Below, piece by piece: positions 1 to 8,587 of a DNA stretch of 42,123 nucleotides. Position numbers and translations under genes: made by a program. The stretch spans positions 1-42,123 of the forward strand of contig CASENS010000100.1 of NCBI GenBank assembly GCA_949289345.1. Direction: 5' to 3'. Source of the DNA: an uncultured Bacteroides sp. GTDB lineage: Bacteria > Bacteroidota > Bacteroidia > Bacteroidales > Bacteroidaceae. Numbering within the stretch: position 1 is the stretch's first letter; each line of letters begins with the position of its first letter. The notes beneath the pieces are model-generated. The model was not told where the DNA came from. It saw nothing but the letters and a program-made list of their open reading frames with translations, and searched no databases.

Positions 1-66
1 ATCCCCAAAGTTACTGACTTTGAGGATATTGTCTTCGACTTTCTTATTTCAGTCTTTTTTCGTAAG

Positions 67-140
67 CGGTGCGTACGGGACTCGAACCCGTGACCCCATG
101 CGTGACAGGCATGTATTCTAACCAGCTGAACTAACGCACC
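67..140 (-). tRNA. tRNA-Asp (anticodon GTC)
   Basis: On the minus strand a full cloverleaf can be read. The 7-bp acceptor arms GGTGCGT and ACGCACC close the molecule, and the TTCGAGTC T-loop and the D-loop with GTTAGAA are intact. The anticodon loop CTGTCAC places GTC at 104-106, which reads Asp codons. The discriminator base is G (position 67), as expected for tRNA-Asp. No CCA is encoded. The tRNA lies alone, divergent from the aminotransferase gene. Confidence 0.97.
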
Positions 141-182
141 AGAATTTCAATCTCTCATTGCTTTCTCTCTCGATTGCGGGTG

Positions 183-212
183 CAAAGGTAGGCATTTTTT
201 TGATATCTGCAA
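183..212 (-). promoter_or_regulatory. promoter for tRNA-Asp
   Basis: On the minus strand TACCTTTG (183-190) matches the Bacteroidetes -7 consensus TAnnTTTG. A TTG (210-212) stands 19 nt upstream as the -33 element. Transcription would start about 35 nt before the tRNA 5' end. Confidence 0.6.
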
Positions 213-273
213 TAGTTTTCCCTCAAAAAAATATTTTTTTTCATGAGAAAGGTGGAGGCTATGGCTTTTATAG

Positions 274-281
274 TAACTTTG
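274..281 (+). promoter_or_regulatory. -7 promoter box for the aminotransferase gene
   Basis: TAACTTTG fits TAnnTTTG and lies 27 nt before the ATG at 309, giving a short leader of about 20 nt. I see no clear -33 TTTG. Confidence 0.5.
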
Positions 282-308
282 CCATAGAACTTTTAAAAAG
301 ATAAGTGC

Positions 309-1625
309 ATGAAAACAACTCCAATATCGCGGGATTTGATTGATCGCGCCATCGAGGATTTCCAAATTGCGGATTTCTCAAAGGCCACAATCCGGGAAGT
401 GAAGGCTATTGCGGCCAAGGTGGAAAAAGAATCGGGTGTGGAATTTATTAAAATGGAAATGGGGGTTCCGGGACTTCCGCCTTCCCGTGTGGGGGTGCAG
501 GCCGAAATCAGGGCTTTGCAAGGGGGGATAGCAAGCCTCTATCCGGATATTAACGGGTTGCCCGAACTGAAAAGGGAAACTTCGCGTTTTATCAAGGCTT
601 TTATAGATGTGGACGTTTCGCCCGAGGGGTGTGTTCCCGTTACGGGGTCCATGCAGGGCACTTTCGCGTCATTTCTGACGTGTGGGCAATGCAATCCCCG
701 GAAAGACACGATATTGTTCATTGACCCCGGTTTCCCTGTCCAGAAACAGCAATTGGTGGTGATGGGTCAAAAATACAAGACGTTCGACGTGTATGCCTAT
801 CGGGGGGAGAGACTGAAGGATAAGCTGGAGTCTTATTTAAAGGAAGGGAATATTGCGGCCATCATTTATTCCAACCCCAATAATCCCAGCTGGATTTGCC
901 TGAAGGATGAGGAGCTGCGCGTCATTGGCGGACTGGCCATGAAATATGATGCCATTGTGCTGGAGGATTTGGCCTATTTCGGCATGGATTTCCGCCAGGA
1001 CTTCGGAAAGCCTTTCCAGCCTCCTTATCTTCCTACGGTGGCGCGTTACACGGATTATTACATCTTGCTTGTGTCCGGTTCGAAAGCGTTCAGCTATGCA
1101 GGGCAACGCATTGGGGTGAGCTGCATTTCCGACAAGCTTTACCATCGGGCTTATGAAGGGCTTACGAAACGCTATGGCGGCGGAACGTTCGGCACGGTGT
1201 TTGTCCACCGGGTGCTTTACGCCTTGTCTTCGGGCACCAGCCATTCGGCCCAGTTCGCGTTGGCAGCCATGTTGAAGGCCGCTAACGACGGGGAGTACGA
1301 TTTCGTGAGCGAGGTGAAGGTTTATGGCGAGCGTGCGAGGCGTCTGAAAGAAATCTTCTTGAAACATGGCTTTTATTTGGTGTACGACAACGATTTGGGC
1401 GAGCCTGTGGCCGACGGCTTTTATTTCACCATCGGTTATCCGGGCATGAGCAGTGGCGAGTTGGCGCGCGAGCTGATGTACTACGGCGTAAGCGCCATTT
1501 CGCTGGTGACCACCGGAAGCGACCAGGAGGGGCTTAGGGCTTGCACATCCTTCATTCAGGAACACCAATACGGGCTTTTGGACGAGCGTATGGCTTTGTT
1601 TGCCCAAAATCATCCCTTGGCATAG
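309..1625 (+). CDS. PLP-dependent aminotransferase, class I/II
   Basis: A 438-residue fold-type I aminotransferase, expected in the cytoplasm, transferring an amino group between an amino acid and a 2-oxo acid. The motif NPNNP at residues 189-193 and the PLP Schiff-base lysine K259 in VSGSKAFSYAG are present, followed by the phosphate-binding GQRIG. The length is typical of the family. The ATG at 309 is preceded by a -7 box at 274-281, which supports this start. It is monocistronic; the next gene on the same strand begins 94 bp later after a weak G/C-rich hairpin near 1631-1653. The substrate cannot be read from the sequence; aspartate, alanine or aromatic amino acids are all possible. Confidence 0.9.
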   Translation: MKTTPISRDLIDRAIEDFQIADFSKATIREVKAIAAKVEKESGVEFIKMEMGVPGLPPSRVGVQAEIRALQGGIASLYPDINGLPELKRETSRFIKAFIDVDVSPEGCVPVTGSMQGTFASFLTCGQCNPRKDTILFIDPGFPVQKQQLVVMGQKYKTFDVYAYRGERLKDKLESYLKEGNIAAIIYSNPNNPSWICLKDEELRVIGGLAMKYDAIVLEDLAYFGMDFRQDFGKPFQPPYLPTVARYTDYYILLVSGSKAFSYAGQRIGVSCISDKLYHRAYEGLTKRYGGGTFGTVFVHRVLYALSSGTSHSAQFALAAMLKAANDGEYDFVSEVKVYGERARRLKEIFLKHGFYLVYDNDLGEPVADGFYFTIGYPGMSSGELARELMYYGVSAISLVTTGSDQEGLRACTSFIQEHQYGLLDERMALFAQNHPLA

Positions 1626-1692
1626 GATAACCCCCCGCTCCGGGCCTTCTGGGGGAGAATTTGAAAAATAAATCCCTAAAAAGTTGGTTATT

Positions 1693-1706
1693 CGGATATT
1701 TATCCG
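1693..1706. repeat. small inverted repeat before yqgE
   Basis: CGGATA-TT-TATCCG gives 6-bp arms with 2 nt between them, flanked by two direct copies of ATTCGG (1690-1695 and 1710-1715). It ends 13 nt before the start codon at 1720, a position suited to an operator or a leader hairpin. Confidence 0.35.
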
Positions 1707-1719
1707 TAAATTCGGAGGC

Positions 1720-2313
1720 ATGTACGATAGGAATATCTTTAAAATAGAGACCAATCATGTGGTTCCATCTCAAGGAAAAATCTTGATTTCCGAACCGTTC
1801 TTGTGCGACCATGTTTTCGGCCGTTCGGTCATCCTGCTGGTCGATTACACGGAAAATGGGGTGGTGGGCCTGGTGCTGAACAAGCCCCTCCCCATTTCGC
1901 TGAACGAGGTGCTGGATGATTTCAAGGACTACAGGGAGAGTATTCCTATCTGTAAGGGCGGGCCGCTCAGTATGGACACGTTGTTCTATCTCCATACATT
2001 CCGGGATGTGCGCGACGCCATACCGCTGGAGGACGGCGTTTGTCTGAACGGCGATTTCAATGAGATAAAGGCCCGCATGAGGCAAGGCGAAGAGGAGGAG
2101 GGGGGCATCCGCTTCTTCTTGGGCTATTCCGGATGGACCTACGGGCAGCTGGAGAAGGAAATTGATGAGAACACGTGGATTGTGGGCGAGGGAAACAGGG
2201 AGAACCTGATGGACGAGAAGAACGCCTCATGCATGTGGCAGAACGTCATGAGCGGGCTGGGAGGCAAATACAGAATGTGGTCGCGTTTCCCGCAAGTGCC
2301 TATCATGAACTAA
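1720..2313 (+). CDS. YqgE/AlgH family protein (UPF0301)
   Basis: A 197-residue protein matching the YqgE/AlgH family by its N-terminal signature: ISEPFL, then GRSVILLVDY and GVVGLVLNKPL. AlgH was first named as a regulator of alginate genes in Pseudomonas, but the molecular function of the family is unknown. The reading frame extends upstream to a TTG at 1684. I chose the ATG at 1720 because the family begins a few residues before the ISEPFL motif and the upstream part overlaps a small inverted repeat. A GGAGG lies only one base before the ATG, too close to act as a classical ribosome binding site. The 3' end overlaps the convergent acetyltransferase gene by 4 nt. Confidence 0.9.
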   Translation: MYDRNIFKIETNHVVPSQGKILISEPFLCDHVFGRSVILLVDYTENGVVGLVLNKPLPISLNEVLDDFKDYRESIPICKGGPLSMDTLFYLHTFRDVRDAIPLEDGVCLNGDFNEIKARMRQGEEEEGGIRFFLGYSGWTYGQLEKEIDENTWIVGEGNRENLMDEKNASCMWQNVMSGLGGKYRMWSRFPQVPIMN

Positions 2314-2840
2314 GGATGGAGGCGTTGCAGCAATGCCACGTCCTTGAACGTTCCCTTTACGCGCCACCATTCCTTCAGCACGCCGCATACGGAAAAACCG
2401 CACGCTTTGAACAAGCCAAGGCTTTGCTCATTGTCCAAGGCGATGTGGGCCGTGAGCTGGTGCAGGCGCAGGAAACCGAACAGATAACCGCAAAACAACT
2501 CCAAGGCCTCCTTGCCGTAACCTCTGCCCCGGTGGCCGCGCAAAATGCCGATGCCCACTTCGCCGCGGAGGTGCAGAGGGGCAAAGTCCGTGATGTCCAC
2601 CGTGCCCACCACTTCGTCGTCGGCTTTACGGACCACCATCATCCGCAACTGCTTGTCGGCGAACATGTCGTATTGGGAATTCGCGATGTATTCCTTCAAG
2701 ACATATTTGGAGTAGGGGACGCTGAAGTTGGACACGTCCCAAAGTTCCGGGTCGTTCTCTATGGCGTACATCAGGTCCAGGTCCTCCGGCTCCATGGCGC
2801 GCAGGCGCACGCTTTCTCCTGTAAAAAAAGATGTGTTCAT
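2310..2840 (-). CDS. GNAT family N-acetyltransferase (RimJ/RimL-like)
   Basis: A 176-residue GNAT acetyltransferase that would transfer acetyl from acetyl-CoA to an amine. The acetyl-CoA pyrophosphate loop is visible as HRGRGYGKEAL at about residues 102-112, after the beta-4 strand GEVGIGIL. The later NEQSLGLFKACGF is the usual motif of RimL/SpeG-like members. The ATG overlaps the stop of the upstream membrane-protein gene by four bases (ATGA), so the two are translationally coupled in the recR operon. The acceptor could be a ribosomal protein, a polyamine or a small molecule; the sequence does not decide. The stop overlaps the convergent yqgE gene. Confidence 0.88.
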   Translation of the reverse strand: MNTSFFTGESVRLRAMEPEDLDLMYAIENDPELWDVSNFSVPYSKYVLKEYIANSQYDMFADKQLRMMVVRKADDEVVGTVDITDFAPLHLRGEVGIGILRGHRGRGYGKEALELFCGYLFGFLRLHQLTAHIALDNEQSLGLFKACGFSVCGVLKEWWRVKGTFKDVALLQRLHP

Positions 2841-3304
2841 CGCTCCTCCTGTTCCGTGTCTTTTTCAATGTGCAGTTCCCTGCGCAGGCGTTTGTCGCCG
2901 GGCAGGCAGAAGAGGGACGCCGTAAGGCCGATGGCGGCGCATAAGGCTCCCGTGGAGCTTAACGCCGTGTAGTAAGTGCCGATGCCTATCCATACGGGCA
3001 GGGCGAGCAGCCCGAGGCGGACGATGCTCCACACGCTGTACAGCCTCAAGGCCTCGGCGATGCCCGCGCGGTCAATCCTGCGGGACAATATCCATGCGAA
3101 AAGCTTCAAGGACACAGGCACGCACACCGCCGTGGACAGGATGGACAGGGTTTCGGCACAGTAGGCCATCCGCGCGTTGTCCGCATACAGCCCCACCAGG
3201 CTTCCCCCACATTCCCCACACACGATGAAGATGACGGGCGCCAGCCAGAAGCACACATAAGCCCTGCGGATGCCCGATACTGTTTTTCGAATTTGTTCTT
3301 CCAT
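2837..3304 (-). CDS. small integral membrane protein of unknown function
   Basis: A 155-residue protein not assigned to a named family. It has four likely membrane segments: around ACVCFWLAPVIFIVC-type residues near the N-terminus, ETLSILSTAVCVPVSLKLFAW, the WSIVRLGLLALPVWIGIG segment, and STGALCAAIGLTASLFC. The C-terminus is short, charged and rich in Glu and Arg. The open frame runs to 3370; the ATG at 3304 (MEEQIRKTV) is preferred because the extension is polar and approaches the recR stop. It sits between recR (67 bp upstream) and the GNAT gene (ATGA overlap), so one transcript is likely. I recall the same neighbourhood in other Bacteroides but cannot check it here. Confidence 0.7.
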   Translation of the reverse strand: MEEQIRKTVSGIRRAYVCFWLAPVIFIVCGECGGSLVGLYADNARMAYCAETLSILSTAVCVPVSLKLFAWILSRRIDRAGIAEALRLYSVWSIVRLGLLALPVWIGIGTYYTALSSTGALCAAIGLTASLFCLPGDKRLRRELHIEKDTEQEER

Positions 3305-3371
3305 TTGTCTGTTAATGTATGTATTCGTTACTTTGCCGGCCTGTCTTGAGGGGGAAGGCGCGTATGTCACG

Positions 3372-3989
3372 TCACATTGTCCCGTTGAACGGGGTGCGGT
3401 TCACGATGCTCCGCCCCAAAGTCACCTCGTCCGTGTATTCCAGCTCGTCCCCTATGGAGACTCCGCGGGCGATGACGGAGAGTTTCACGTCCTGGTGTTC
3501 CAGCTTGCGGAAGATGTAGAAGCCCGTGGTGTCGCCCTCCATCGTGGCGCTCAAGGCAAGTATCACCTCGGCCACGCCGCCCGCCTTGACGCGTTCCACC
3601 AGGCTGTCAATCTCCAGGTCGCCCGGACCCACCCCGTCCATGGGCGAAATGACACCTCCCAGCACATGATACAGCCCCGTGAACTGACGGGTGCCCTCAA
3701 TGGCCATCACGTCCTGCACGTTCTCCACCACGCACACTACGGAACGGTCCCGCCCGGGGTTGGAACAGATGTGGCACACGTCCGTGTCGGAAATGTTGTG
3801 GCACACCTTGCAATATTTCACTTCGCGCTTCAGCGTCACAATGGCCCGTCCCAAGGCTTCCACCGAGGGAGTGTCCTGGCGCAGGAGGTGAAGCACCAGC
3901 CGCAAGGCCGTTTTGCGCCCCACGCCGGGGAGTTTGGCGAACTCGCCCACCGCCTTTTCCAACAGTGTGGAAGGAAATTGTCCGTTCAT
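3372..3989 (-). CDS. recR: recombination protein RecR
   Basis: A 205-residue RecR, acting in the RecFOR pathway that loads RecA at single-strand gaps. In order: an N-terminal helix-hairpin-helix ([18 protein letters not shown]), a C4 zinc finger ([16 protein letters not shown]), and the Toprim domain with [38 protein letters not shown] and [22 protein letters not shown]. The length matches the family (about 200). The start at 3989 (MNGQFPS) gives the usual RecR N-terminus; upstream codons run into a -7 promoter box at 4017-4024. It is the first gene of a three-gene minus-strand operon and divergent from engB. Confidence 0.97.
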   Translation of the reverse strand: MNGQFPSTLLEKAVGEFAKLPGVGRKTALRLVLHLLRQDTPSVEALGRAIVTLKREVKYCKVCHNISDTDVCHICSNPGRDRSVVCVVENVQDVMAIEGTRQFTGLYHVLGGVISPMDGVGPGDLEIDSLVERVKAGGVAEVILALSATMEGDTTGFYIFRKLEHQDVKLSVIARGVSIGDELEYTDEVTLGRSIVNRTPFNGTM

Positions 3990-4016
3990 GCCTGACTTTT
4001 TTTGATAACCGGGGGG

Positions 4017-4024
4017 CAAAGATA
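4017..4024 (-). promoter_or_regulatory. -7 box for recR operon
   Basis: The minus strand reads TATCTTTG, a match to TAnnTTTG, 27 nt upstream of the recR start. Its centre is only 21 bp from the opposing engB box, so the two promoters overlap. Confidence 0.55.
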
Positions 4025-4037
4025 CGCAAATAAGTGC

Positions 4038-4045
4038 TACCTTTG
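4038..4045 (+). promoter_or_regulatory. -7 box for engB
   Basis: TACCTTTG matches TAnnTTTG. Transcription would begin near 4050, which leaves a 14-nt leader for the ATG at 4064 or about 38 nt for the ATG at 4088. Confidence 0.55.
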
Positions 4046-4087
4046 CATAGGAATAAAAAAATAATGTCAGAAAAAGAAAGGGAAAAT

Positions 4088-4693
4088 ATGGAGATAAAAA
4101 GCGTGGAATTCGTGATGAGCAATAAAGACGTGGCAGGATGCCCCCCGGACATGCTGCCCGAGTACGCCTTCATCGGGCGGTCCAACGTCGGGAAGTCCAG
4201 CCTCATAAACATGCTGGCCGGGCGCAAGGGGCTTGCCATGACCTCGGCCACGCCGGGAAAGACGTTGCTCATCAATCATTTCATCGTCAACAAAAGCTGG
4301 TACCTCGTCGACTTGCCGGGCTATGGATACGCCCGGCGGAGCGCCAAGGGGAAGGAGCGCATAAAAGGCATCATCGAGGGCTACGTCATGAGGCGCATGC
4401 AGATGACATGCCTTTTCGTGCTGGTCGACGCGCGCCACGAACCGCAGGCCATCGACCTGGCCTTCATCCACTGGCTGGGCGAGAACGGAGTCCCCTTTGC
4501 CATCGTGTTCACCAAGGCGGACAAGCTGAAGACGGGAGCGCTGAACGCCAACGTGCGCCACTACCTGGACAAGCTGGGCGAGACGTGGGAGGAGCTGCCG
4601 CCCCATTTTGTCACCTCGTCCGAGAAGAAGACCGGGCGCCAGGAACTGCTGGCTTACATTGAGCAGATAAACGAAAGCTTGAAGAACCAATAA
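4088..4693 (+). CDS. engB: ribosome biogenesis GTP-binding protein EngB/YsxC/YihA
   Basis: A 201-residue essential-type GTPase involved in assembly of the large ribosomal subunit. The G1 P-loop GRSNVGKSS is at residues 30-38. TSATPGKT provides G2, DLPGYGYA is G3, TKADKLK is G4 and the final TSSEKKTG holds G5. An in-frame ATG at 4064 would add MSEKEREN. I chose 4088 because EngB proteins usually start just before the [13 protein letters not shown] region and the purine-rich GAAAGGGAAA lies just upstream, but 4064 remains possible. The DUF4923 gene follows after 14 bp, so the two are probably cotranscribed. Confidence 0.95.
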   Translation: MEIKSVEFVMSNKDVAGCPPDMLPEYAFIGRSNVGKSSLINMLAGRKGLAMTSATPGKTLLINHFIVNKSWYLVDLPGYGYARRSAKGKERIKGIIEGYVMRRMQMTCLFVLVDARHEPQAIDLAFIHWLGENGVPFAIVFTKADKLKTGALNANVRHYLDKLGETWEELPPHFVTSSEKKTGRQELLAYIEQINESLKNQ

Positions 4694-4707
4694 AAACGCA
4701 TACACTT

Positions 4708-5334
4708 ATGATGAAGACACAATTGAAAAACGTAAGGCTGGCCGCGCTGATGGCGGTATTGATGACGCTTGCGGCAAGCCCCCGCGCGCAGGCGCAGTCG
4801 CTGAAGGACCTGTTCAACAAGGAAAACATCGAGAAGGCGGTGAGCGCCGCCACGGGCAAAAACACGGCCAGCATGGAAGGCGGCTGGACCTACACAGGCT
4901 CGGCCATGCAGTTCGAGGGCGAGAACGTGCTGCAGAACGCCGGAGGGGCACTGGCAGCGTCGGCCCTTACGGACAAGCTGGACGAACTGCTGGCGAAGGC
5001 GGGCATCCGCCCCGGCGAGTTGGGATACACCTTCAACGCCGACGGCTCGTTCGTGGCGCGCGTCGGTGAGCGTGAGCTGAAGGGCACCTATTCCTACGAC
5101 GCCGGGACCGGAAAGGCCAACTTGAAGTTCGCGAAGCTTGTGGGGCTGAACGCCACCGTGAGCTGCACGTCGGCCCAGCTGAAGCTCCTTTTCGACGTGA
5201 GCCGGCTGCTGGACCTGGTGTCCTACCTGTCCTCCAAAAGCAGCAACGCCACCCTGCAGAGCATCAGCGCCTTGGCCGAGAACTATGAGGGGATGTTGCT
5301 GGGGCTTGCCTTCGCCCGCGACGGGGGTCAGTGA
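4708..5334 (+). CDS. exported DUF4923 family protein
   Basis: A 208-residue secreted protein with an N-terminal signal peptide: Lys/Arg-rich start, hydrophobic core LAALMAVLMTLAASP, and a probable signal peptidase I site after AQA near residue 29. The mature part has a low-complexity helix near KDLFNKENIEKAVSAATGK. It then repeats Gly/aromatic strand patterns (GGWTYTGSAMQFEGENVL, GYTFNADGSFVARVGERELKGTYSYDAGTG), suggesting a lipocalin-like beta-barrel. This agrees with what I recall of DUF4923; the function is unknown. Two ATGs are adjacent (4708 and 4711). It follows engB closely, and its last 7 bases overlap the convergent DUF5675 gene. Confidence 0.85.
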   Translation: MMKTQLKNVRLAALMAVLMTLAASPRAQAQSLKDLFNKENIEKAVSAATGKNTASMEGGWTYTGSAMQFEGENVLQNAGGALAASALTDKLDELLAKAGIRPGELGYTFNADGSFVARVGERELKGTYSYDAGTGKANLKFAKLVGLNATVSCTSAQLKLLFDVSRLLDLVSYLSSKSSNATLQSISALAENYEGMLLGLAFARDGGQ

Positions 5335-5741
5335 ACGCTGATCCACAGGCCCTCGCCCAGCGGCCTCTCGCCCAGTTTCCTCACCAGCCGCCGGAGCCAC
5401 AGCCGCGAGTCGAGCACCATGCCCGGGCGCACGTTCTTGCCCACCAGGATGCAGCCCGCCGTGTCCTCGGCCGTGTTGCCCGCATGGATGCGCACGTCCG
5501 TAAACTGGGGCACGTGCAGCAGCAGGGGCAGCCAGCGCCCGAAGCGGGGCGAGTAGGTCACCGCCAGCGGATAGCGCCCTTCGGGGATGGCCGTGCGTCC
5601 CCGCACCTTGCGTCCGGGGCGTCCCCGTCCGATGTCCCGCCACGTAGGCTCCAGCGTGTCACAAAAATATGTTCCGTCAATTTCCAGGCGCCCTGTGGTG
5701 TAGGTCTTGCGCTTGGAGGTTCGTGTCAAAGTCAGTTCCAT
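5328..5741 (-). CDS. DUF5675 family protein, possible cell-wall enzyme
   Basis: A 137-residue protein matching DUF5675 in its conserved pattern: an N-terminal TGRLEIDGTYFCDTLEPTWRD, then RTAIPEGRYPLAVTYSPRF, LHVPQFTDVRIHAGNTAEDT and AGCILVGK. The HAGNT...GCILVG block, with one His and one Cys, recalls the His/Cys arrangement of L,D-transpeptidases (YkuD). That resemblance is my inference and not an established assignment. There is no signal peptide. It is the last gene of the minus-strand arm of the accessory module, 44 bp after the primase-like gene, with TTAACCTAAACCTT upstream of its ATG. In related Bacteroides modules I recall an N-acetylmuramoyl-L-alanine amidase next to HU/smalltalk; this gene may take that place. 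Confidence 0.8.
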   Translation of the reverse strand: MELTLTRTSKRKTYTTGRLEIDGTYFCDTLEPTWRDIGRGRPGRKVRGRTAIPEGRYPLAVTYSPRFGRWLPLLLHVPQFTDVRIHAGNTAEDTAGCILVGKNVRPGMVLDSRLWLRRLVRKLGERPLGEGLWISVH

Positions 5742-5785
5742 TTGTCGTTACGAATTTAGTTAAGGTTTAGGTTAAGGTCCGATTT

Positions 5786-8026
5786 TTACAGTTGGCAATT
5801 CCGCTTTCTGTAAGTGTCACTGTCTGCTGTCACGCTGATGTATCCGCGGGTTTTCCATTGCCTCAGCTGGTCTCTGACGTTTTTCGGGTTCACATTTCCC
5901 TCTTCCTCCCGGCGCAGTCGCAGCAGGTCGTCGTAGGTGAACTCGTCGGGCAGCTTGGCCAGCGTCTTGTTCCGGCGTCCGCTGTCGGCGGAGGCTCCGC
6001 TGTAGGTTTTCTCCCGGCTCATGGCTCGCTCCGTGTCCTCTCCGAAGAAGCGCATCTTGCAGGCCAGGTCGTAGTGCAGCGACCATCGGATGAAGTCGTC
6101 CGCCTCCTCCTCCCACTGCTGTCCGTTTGCCAGCCACAGCAGGCACGCCTTGCGGTAGGCGATGACCACGGCCCGTTTGCGGTAGTAGTCGTAGGCCATG
6201 CTGTTCAGCTCTTTGGCCTTCAGCTTGCACTCCTCGTTCAGCCGTCCGGCCAGGGCGAAGGCTTCGGGGCACTCCATCGGGCCCGTCACGCGGCCGAGGT
6301 TTTCGATGTAGGGGCGCAGCCGGGCGTCAAAATCCTCGTCGTACGCGCCATACACGGGCATGTCCGCCCCGATGCCTTGGCTGGGGATGGTGCACAGGTT
6401 GATGCGCGACAGGGGTCCGTTCACCAGGTTGTTCCTGAAGTAGCGCCGTCCTTCGCCGATGGTGGCGGACGCGTTCCAGTTGAAGCGCAGGGAAGGCCTG
6501 CCCGACACCGACTGGATGCCCGCGCGTGTCTGTCCGTAGAATGCCTCGTCGAAGGCGTAGCACATGATGTTGAACTGGCTGTTGGTCTTCGTGTTACCCT
6601 TCAGCGCGTCCATCATCCGCAGCTCGTCCATCCGCGTGTAGATGAACCGCCCGTCCGCGTCCATCAGCCGCTGCACGAGGGCGGCGTTGGTCATGTCCGG
6701 CTCCACCCACTGCACGCACACTTTGGGGCGTTTGCGCTTGTCCTTGTTGGCTCCTTTCAGGTTCACCTCGTCTTTCCACTCCTGCTCCACGCGCATGTTC
6801 TCCTGGTCACGGGCGGCGATGTCCGCCAGGATGTGGTCGATGGGGTCGTCCACACATCCCTTTCCCGCCGACGAGTCGGCAAGGAGCAGGCATTGCATCC
6901 CCAACCCCGTCGTTTTGCCGTCGGTGTAGGGAAAGTGTACGTCGTAGGCGTAAGTGGCCAAGGCGGGGAATACGGCATGCGCCACGGCGGCTTTCTGGAA
7001 GTGGGGCGTGTTCGATGTCAGCAGGCCTATCAGCGCGGGCAGGCGTTCGGGCAGCGGGGGCAGCTCGAAATCCCAGAACGAGGAGCGCAGCGCCCTTTTC
7101 AGTCTGACGGGCATGTACGGCTGGCGGTCTTTGGCGCAGGCCGAGTGGATAAGGCTCTTCATTTCCGCTTCCGGCAGCCCGTAGTCGGGCATCACCTGCA
7201 GCAGCCACGCCTCGTTGAAGTCCGTGATGTAGGCCACGTCGCACGCCAGCTGGAACAGCCGCGCGTTCCGTTCGCCCTCCACAGGCTCTTCCGCGTCGTC
7301 CAGCGTGAGCCAGCGCAGGCAGATGTCGGCGTAGGGGGTGCCGTGGTACGTGTCGGGATAGGTTTTCTCCGCCGCCGCGCCGCCGGCTTCCGCGTGTGCG
7401 GGCTGTGGCTTCGCCTCCTCCGCCGCGGGCTTGGCCTCCTCCTTCGCCGCCGCGGGACGTGCGGGGGTCTCGGCAAAGAACCTGTCCTCGTCGAAGTAGT
7501 AGAAGTAGCTTCTCGGCACGAGGAAGGACAGCCGCGACGCGTCCTTGCAGCAGGCGTCGTAATCCACGCCCAGCTCGGCGGCCGCCCAGCGTTGCGCGGT
7601 GGGGATGTCCATTCCTTCCGGACGCTCGAATATCACCCTCAGCCCGTGCTGTTTGGGGGTCTTGTGCACCCAGATGATGTGGAGCTTCCCGATTTTGCCC
7701 GCTATTTTTTCTTCGTAGAGCCGGCGGGGGTTTTCCACGTGGTCCAGGTCCAGCATGCACCGCCCGTTGTCCTCCACCGCGTCCTTGCGGCGCTGCCCGT
7801 CGGGCGGATACCCCATGGGCATGATGGCCGGCAGCCCCTTTTTCAGCCGCGAGATGAGCGCGTCCAGTTGCCGGGCGTCCATTTCGCCCCGGGCGGCTTT
7901 CCCGACGGCCTCCTCAATCTGTCTGCAAGGTCTCATCGTGCGGTCGGTGTCCACGGCGTGGCTCAGCAGTTCCGGAGTGCAACGTTGCACTCCGGCCGAA
8001 AAGTTCTCAACATACCCTGTCGCCAT
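5786..8026 (-). CDS. VirE N-terminal / primase-helicase-like protein
   Basis: A 746-residue protein of the type annotated in Bacteroides as 'VirE N-terminal domain' with a DUF3987-like C-terminal half. Residues 91-95 (MLDLD) and the following KQHGLRVIF resemble the hhhDhD and (S/K)xHGxxhhh motifs of archaeo-eukaryotic primases. SRLSF stands near residue 160. An Ala/Glu/Pro-rich linker follows at about 190-225. Near residue 385, LLADSSAGKG looks like a Walker A loop, and RFIYTRMDELRMM could serve as Walker B. It therefore probably combines primase- and helicase-type domains, but activity is not shown. The ATG at 8026 has a GGAGGAGG 10-14 nt upstream; the frame is open to 8047. It overlaps the upstream gene by 20 nt. 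Confidence 0.75.
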   Translation of the reverse strand: MATGYVENFSAGVQRCTPELLSHAVDTDRTMRPCRQIEEAVGKAARGEMDARQLDALISRLKKGLPAIMPMGYPPDGQRRKDAVEDNGRCMLDLDHVENPRRLYEEKIAGKIGKLHIIWVHKTPKQHGLRVIFERPEGMDIPTAQRWAAAELGVDYDACCKDASRLSFLVPRSYFYYFDEDRFFAETPARPAAAKEEAKPAAEEAKPQPAHAEAGGAAAEKTYPDTYHGTPYADICLRWLTLDDAEEPVEGERNARLFQLACDVAYITDFNEAWLLQVMPDYGLPEAEMKSLIHSACAKDRQPYMPVRLKRALRSSFWDFELPPLPERLPALIGLLTSNTPHFQKAAVAHAVFPALATYAYDVHFPYTDGKTTGLGMQCLLLADSSAGKGCVDDPIDHILADIAARDQENMRVEQEWKDEVNLKGANKDKRKRPKVCVQWVEPDMTNAALVQRLMDADGRFIYTRMDELRMMDALKGNTKTNSQFNIMCYAFDEAFYGQTRAGIQSVSGRPSLRFNWNASATIGEGRRYFRNNLVNGPLSRINLCTIPSQGIGADMPVYGAYDEDFDARLRPYIENLGRVTGPMECPEAFALAGRLNEECKLKAKELNSMAYDYYRKRAVVIAYRKACLLWLANGQQWEEEADDFIRWSLHYDLACKMRFFGEDTERAMSREKTYSGASADSGRRNKTLAKLPDEFTYDDLLRLRREEEGNVNPKNVRDQLRQWKTRGYISVTADSDTYRKRNCQL

Positions 8027-8498
8027 TGGCCGCTCCTCCTCCCGCATAGTGATACAATTGGTTGAGAAATCCCGTCACGTCGCCGCCGCCGTCGCCGGAC
8101 GGGGTGTCCGCATCGGCCATGCAGCGCCCCTCCGGCACGATGATGTGCCGCAGTGTGATGTCCAGCGCCGCTTTGCGTACAACGGCCGTCTCCGCCCCGG
8201 CGGCGGGAGTGTCCGGTTCGCCCGCAGGTTTGTCCGGCGTCGGGGTGACAGGTTCCGGCTTCCTCGGTCCCAGTTTCAGTCCGCCTCCGATGTCGTAGGG
8301 GGTGAAACGCACCGTGCCACACTCGTCGACAAAAAACGCGCCGCGCACCAGTTCGCCCTCGCTCAGGGCGTCGATGGTCTGCTGTGGCATCACTACATCT
8401 TCCTGGGCCGTCTTTCGGCCATACTTCTCATTGAACCGCTTTGTCCGGCGGTCGGCGTTGATGAGAAATTTCTCATCGATTTTTTTAAGATAAATCAT
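8007..8498 (-). CDS. unrecognised protein of the primase-like module
   Basis: A 163-residue protein that I do not recognise. The N-terminal part (IDEKFLINADRRTKRFNEKYG) is basic and helical. The centre has a small mixed alpha/beta segment (SEGELVRGAFFVDECGTVRFTPYD), then a Pro/Thr/Asp-rich linker (about residues 80-105). The C-terminal half ends in a Gly/Asp-rich tail. Start choice: the open frame reaches 8540 but the ATG at 8498 (MIYLKKIDEKF) is the first with a sensible globular N-terminus. Its 3' end overlaps the primase-like start by 20 nt, so translation is likely coupled. It may be a small partner or regulator of the primase-like protein; this is inference from position only. Confidence 0.6.
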   Translation of the reverse strand: MIYLKKIDEKFLINADRRTKRFNEKYGRKTAQEDVVMPQQTIDALSEGELVRGAFFVDECGTVRFTPYDIGGGLKLGPRKPEPVTPTPDKPAGEPDTPAAGAETAVVRKAALDITLRHIIVPEGRCMADADTPSGDGGGDVTGFLNQLYHYAGGGAANGDRVC

Positions 8499-8587
8499 TG
8501 TTTGAAAATATTTAATGAAACAATATAACTTATTAAACACTTTGATTTGTCATCCGTGTGCCCCCGTGCCGCGTAAGTCGGGGGAGG

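Noticed and set aside
5792-8065. 757-residue plus-strand frame opposite the primase-like gene
   Set aside because: Antisense shadow: His/Val/Gln-rich composition without motifs; the minus-strand frame has recognisable primase/helicase patterns.
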